Origin: CACKLF01 sp002725175 | GTDB taxonomy: Bacteria > Pseudomonadota > Alphaproteobacteria > Rhodobacterales > Rhodobacteraceae | Direction: 5' to 3' | Length of the DNA stretch: 9,516 nt | Assembly: GCA_002725175.2 (NCBI GenBank) | Contig: PBQX02000002.1 | Span: forward strand, 1 to 9,516 | In this document: piece after piece, positions 7,195 to 9,516 of the stretch | How positions within the stretch are numbered: position 1 is the stretch's first letter | Layout: each line of letters opens with the position of its first letter | Made by a program: the position numbers and the translations under genes | The notes under the pieces: model-generated | What the model saw: only the letters and a program-made list of their open reading frames with translations | Database searches by the model: none | Told to the model about the DNA's origin: nothing

Positions 7195-9516
7195 TTATGC
7201 AGCGTGTTTTCTATATTGTATTTGGTGGTATATCAAAAGCAGAACTGCCGCACTTATTCCTATTCCGTAAAAAGTTGGTGTGCTCATTATGATTAATATT
7301 GCGGCTGCTATTCTAATTATAACTTCAACCATACTTAGAGATAGCCTATCAAATTTTGCTAGAGCGCTTGAAATTAAGTATAAGGCGAGAGACAATCTAA
7401 GTAGCAACCAAATCATATCAACAAAATGAATACTATCGTCATATCCTGGAAGGAATTCTCCTGACGAAGAATTTGGATCAATTTTTGCTGCTTCTATAAG
7501 CAATAGTTCAGGATAGAAAGCAAAAATGAACGGTATAACAAACATAATTATTCCTGATTTCACAGCGGAAAAACCAGTTTGCATCGGATCTGCTTTTGTA
7601 AGAGAAGCAGCAGCAAATGCAGCTATGGCAACTGGTGGAGTAATCGCTGACGCTACTGCAAAATAAAAAATAAACATATGAGCAGTAAAAGTCGCAATTC
7701 CTAAACCTACAAGCATAGGTCCCATTAACAATGCTACATTGATGTATGCTGGCACCGATGGCATACCCATTCCCAAAAGAATTGCCATAGCCATAGTAAC
7801 CAGTAGGGCTATAAATAGAAAAATACCATTATCACTTAGTGTAGCCCCAAAACCTCTTAGCCAATGAATAATGTCAGTAGCAATAAAATTTGATAATCCG
7901 GTAAAGTTTAAACAAAAGTCTATTACTGAAACAGCCAAGAACATTAAATAAAGGGTGCTAACCAAGATGCCCGCTTCAGAAAAGGCACGCAAGAGTTTTG
8001 AAGGATTAGCACGGATATTGTTATCTAAGAAAAAAAGGCAGGTGAGAAGAGCTGTTGCCCACCAACCGGCAGACCCTGCGTCTCCAGCTGAATTTTGGAC
8101 CAACTGAAAGATCCAGGGCAGATCATATGCCCTACATTCTCCATTTTCAATTATTTGTTCAACGCCAAAGAGAGAAGCAATGAACCCACAACCGATCGCT
8201 TCTTTAGGAGTAACAAGGAGTATTAGGATCAAAAATATTGGTGCAAGGATCATTACAAGATTGAGATAATCTTGCTTGTCTAGGATCATATCTTCAGTTT
8301 TTTTCCCGATGGCAATTATTCCTTGTTTTCGTGATTGAAAAACCACGGACAAGAATAGGCATACGAAGTATGCCACAGCAGGTATCAAGGCAGCTACGAT
8401 GACTTCCCTATAAGGAACAACGGTCATGGCAGATAAGACGAAAGCGGCTACCCCCATAACGGGAGGCATGATTTGTCCGCCTGATGAAGCAGCCGCTTCA
8501 ACGCCTCCTGAAAAAACTTTATTAAAGCCTCTTTTTAACATCATAGGTATGGTTAGTGCTCCAGTTGATAAAACGTTAACAATCGGACCGCCCGAAATTG
8601 TTCCAAACATAGCTGAGCTTACAATTGCAGCGTGAGCAGGCCCTCCCCGTAAATTTCTTGTAAATAAGAAAGCCAACTTTATAAGAGATCTTCCCCCAGC
8701 AGAAGCTCCAAAAAGTGTTCCAAGGACAATATAGGGAAAGACGGTGTTTATTAATATGTTCATGAATCGCCCTAAAAGACCTTGGCCATTGCTAACCAAA
8801 ATTTCTCGGATACCCGCTCTGCCATCCATTAGTAGTCTTGGTTCACCACCTAGCTTTGTAATAAAATATTTATTGATGTCATCTGCTCCAAGGAAATACC
8901 AGACGAAGACTGTGATCAATGTGTACAAAGTTATAAGTAGTGCGACAAATACTAAGGGGAGGCCCCATACTTTAATATTGTATGTTAAAAAAACAAAAAT
9001 CGAAAAAGTTAGCATTAGGAATATGTGAGGACCCAAAGTATTTATGCAGGATGGATCGTCTACTGAGTCAGGTTCAGGTAAGCCATAAAGTTCTGCAAAT
9101 TCTTTTTCTTCCTGTAGAGATCTAGCTATTAACTCTGCCCTTTCACCCGTTATCTGATCAATAAGACAGATTGAGTCTATTTCAATAAGGTATGAAACAG
9201 AAATGAGTACAGCCATCATGATGAGACTGAAGTCTAAAATCAGACTTAATATGCGTACGGTGCTTCCTCGATCATAGTATGCTCGATAAAATGAGTGTTT
9301 AAGAGCAACTATCACCATCATAATAAGAAAAACTAATGGAAAGAAATATTCATAAGGAAACTTTCTGACAACTAGCCTATTATTTCCAGAGATATCCCAT
9401 ACCAACTGTTCCAAGCCTGGTATGGATGGAATAGTGTTCACCATACCCAGGACTACTAAAAAGAAGGCTAGAACGAATAGAAATTTATTTGATGAATTTT
9501 CAGCTATGCTATTAAC
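7195..9516 (-). CDS. Fused TRAP transporter permease (DctQM/4TM-12TM type), 5' end outside window
   Basis: The inner-membrane part of a tripartite ATP-independent periplasmic transporter, which imports organic anions using a Na+ or H+ gradient together with a periplasmic binding protein. The small and large permease subunits are fused. The frame stays open to the right edge: an ATG at 9442-9444 looks like a start, but the 24 codons before it encode a hydrophobic helix (KFLFVLAFFLVVLG), so the gene begins further upstream. Of 773 visible residues, the first third is the DctQ-like part. The DctM part carries GTISGGPIVN (about 305-314), SSGGQIMPPVMG (344-355), GMGMPSVPAY (582-591) and ITPPVA (625-630), all typical of fused permeases. 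Two polar loops each contain two Cys (about 117/157 and 443/461). Fused permeases commonly pair with TAXI-type binding proteins; none is visible. Being first in an operon with two ester hydrolases suggests that it imports their substrate. Confidence 0.93.
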   Translation of the reverse strand, partial: VNSIAENSSNKFLFVLAFFLVVLGMVNTIPSIPGLEQLVWDISGNNRLVVRKFPYEYFFPLVFLIMMVIVALKHSFYRAYYDRGSTVRILSLILDFSLIMMAVLISVSYLIEIDSICLIDQITGERAELIARSLQEEKEFAELYGLPEPDSVDDPSCINTLGPHIFLMLTFSIFVFLTYNIKVWGLPLVFVALLITLYTLITVFVWYFLGADDINKYFITKLGGEPRLLMDGRAGIREILVSNGQGLLGRFMNILINTVFPYIVLGTLFGASAGGRSLIKLAFLFTRNLRGGPAHAAIVSSAMFGTISGGPIVNVLSTGALTIPMMLKRGFNKVFSGGVEAAASSGGQIMPPVMGVAAFVLSAMTVVPYREVIVAALIPAVAYFVCLFLSVVFQSRKQGIIAIGKKTEDMILDKQDYLNLVMILAPIFLILILLVTPKEAIGCGFIASLFGVEQIIENGECRAYDLPWIFQLVQNSAGDAGSAGWWATALLTCLFFLDNNIRANPSKLLRAFSEAGILVSTLYLMFLAVSVIDFCLNFTGLSNFIATDIIHWLRGFGATLSDNGIFLFIALLVTMAMAILLGMGMPSVPAYINVALLMGPMLVGLGIATFTAHMFIFYFAVASAITPPVAIAAFAAASLTKADPMQTGFSAVKSGIIMFVIPFIFAFYPELLLIEAAKIDPNSSSGEFLPGYDDSIHFVDMIWLLLRLSLALYLISSALAKFDRLSLSMVEVIIRIAAAILIIMSTPTFYGIGISAAVLLLIYHQIQYRKHAA

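Noticed and set aside
9442..9444. ATG as the start of the TRAP permease
   Set aside because: The frame is open for 24 more codons to the window edge and these encode a hydrophobic helix expected in the protein, so this Met is internal.

Overview
The window is an AT-rich bacterial chromosome fragment with tightly packed genes. There are no RNA genes, mobile elements or repeats that I can see. A fused TRAP permease, formylglycine-type hydrolases and an intradiol dioxygenase together suggest a free-living, probably marine proteobacterium, plausibly an alphaproteobacterium. The many N positions suggest a metagenomic or mixed-strain assembly. Both the taxonomy and the habitat are inference.

Layout. 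1-620 (+): the 3' part of a DMT/EamA-type transporter, cut by the left edge. 692-2044 (-): a class III PLP aminotransferase, convergent with the transporter and divergent from the next gene. 2136-3086 (+): an HSL-type alpha/beta hydrolase, followed after 47 nt by an intradiol ring-cleavage dioxygenase (3134-4009, +). Convergent with that pair is a minus-strand operon running from the right edge: a fused TRAP permease (9516-7195, 5' end outside the window), a sulfatase (7165-5717), then a second sulfatase-superfamily enzyme resembling phosphonate monoester hydrolases (5683-4049). The two operon gaps are only 29 and 33 nt. A candidate terminator hairpin sits over the stop codon of the last gene.

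How the genes may work together (inference). Neither sulfatase-fold enzyme has a signal peptide, and both lie directly downstream of an importer gene. This fits uptake of an intact anionic ester (a sulfate, or a phosphonate or phosphate ester) followed by cytoplasmic hydrolysis. The neighbouring esterase and intradiol dioxygenase could then free and open an aromatic ring, with the aminotransferase handling an amine or amino-acid part. No solute-binding protein, formylglycine-generating enzyme, maleylacetate reductase or muconate-pathway gene is visible, so the pathway is incomplete here.

The most striking sequence-level signal is the distribution of the 57 N bases. All lie between 1082 and 5630, all fall inside the four genes of that block, none breaks a frame, and by my hand count 46 sit at third codon positions. 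That is the pattern of masked natural polymorphism under purifying selection, not of random sequencing error.
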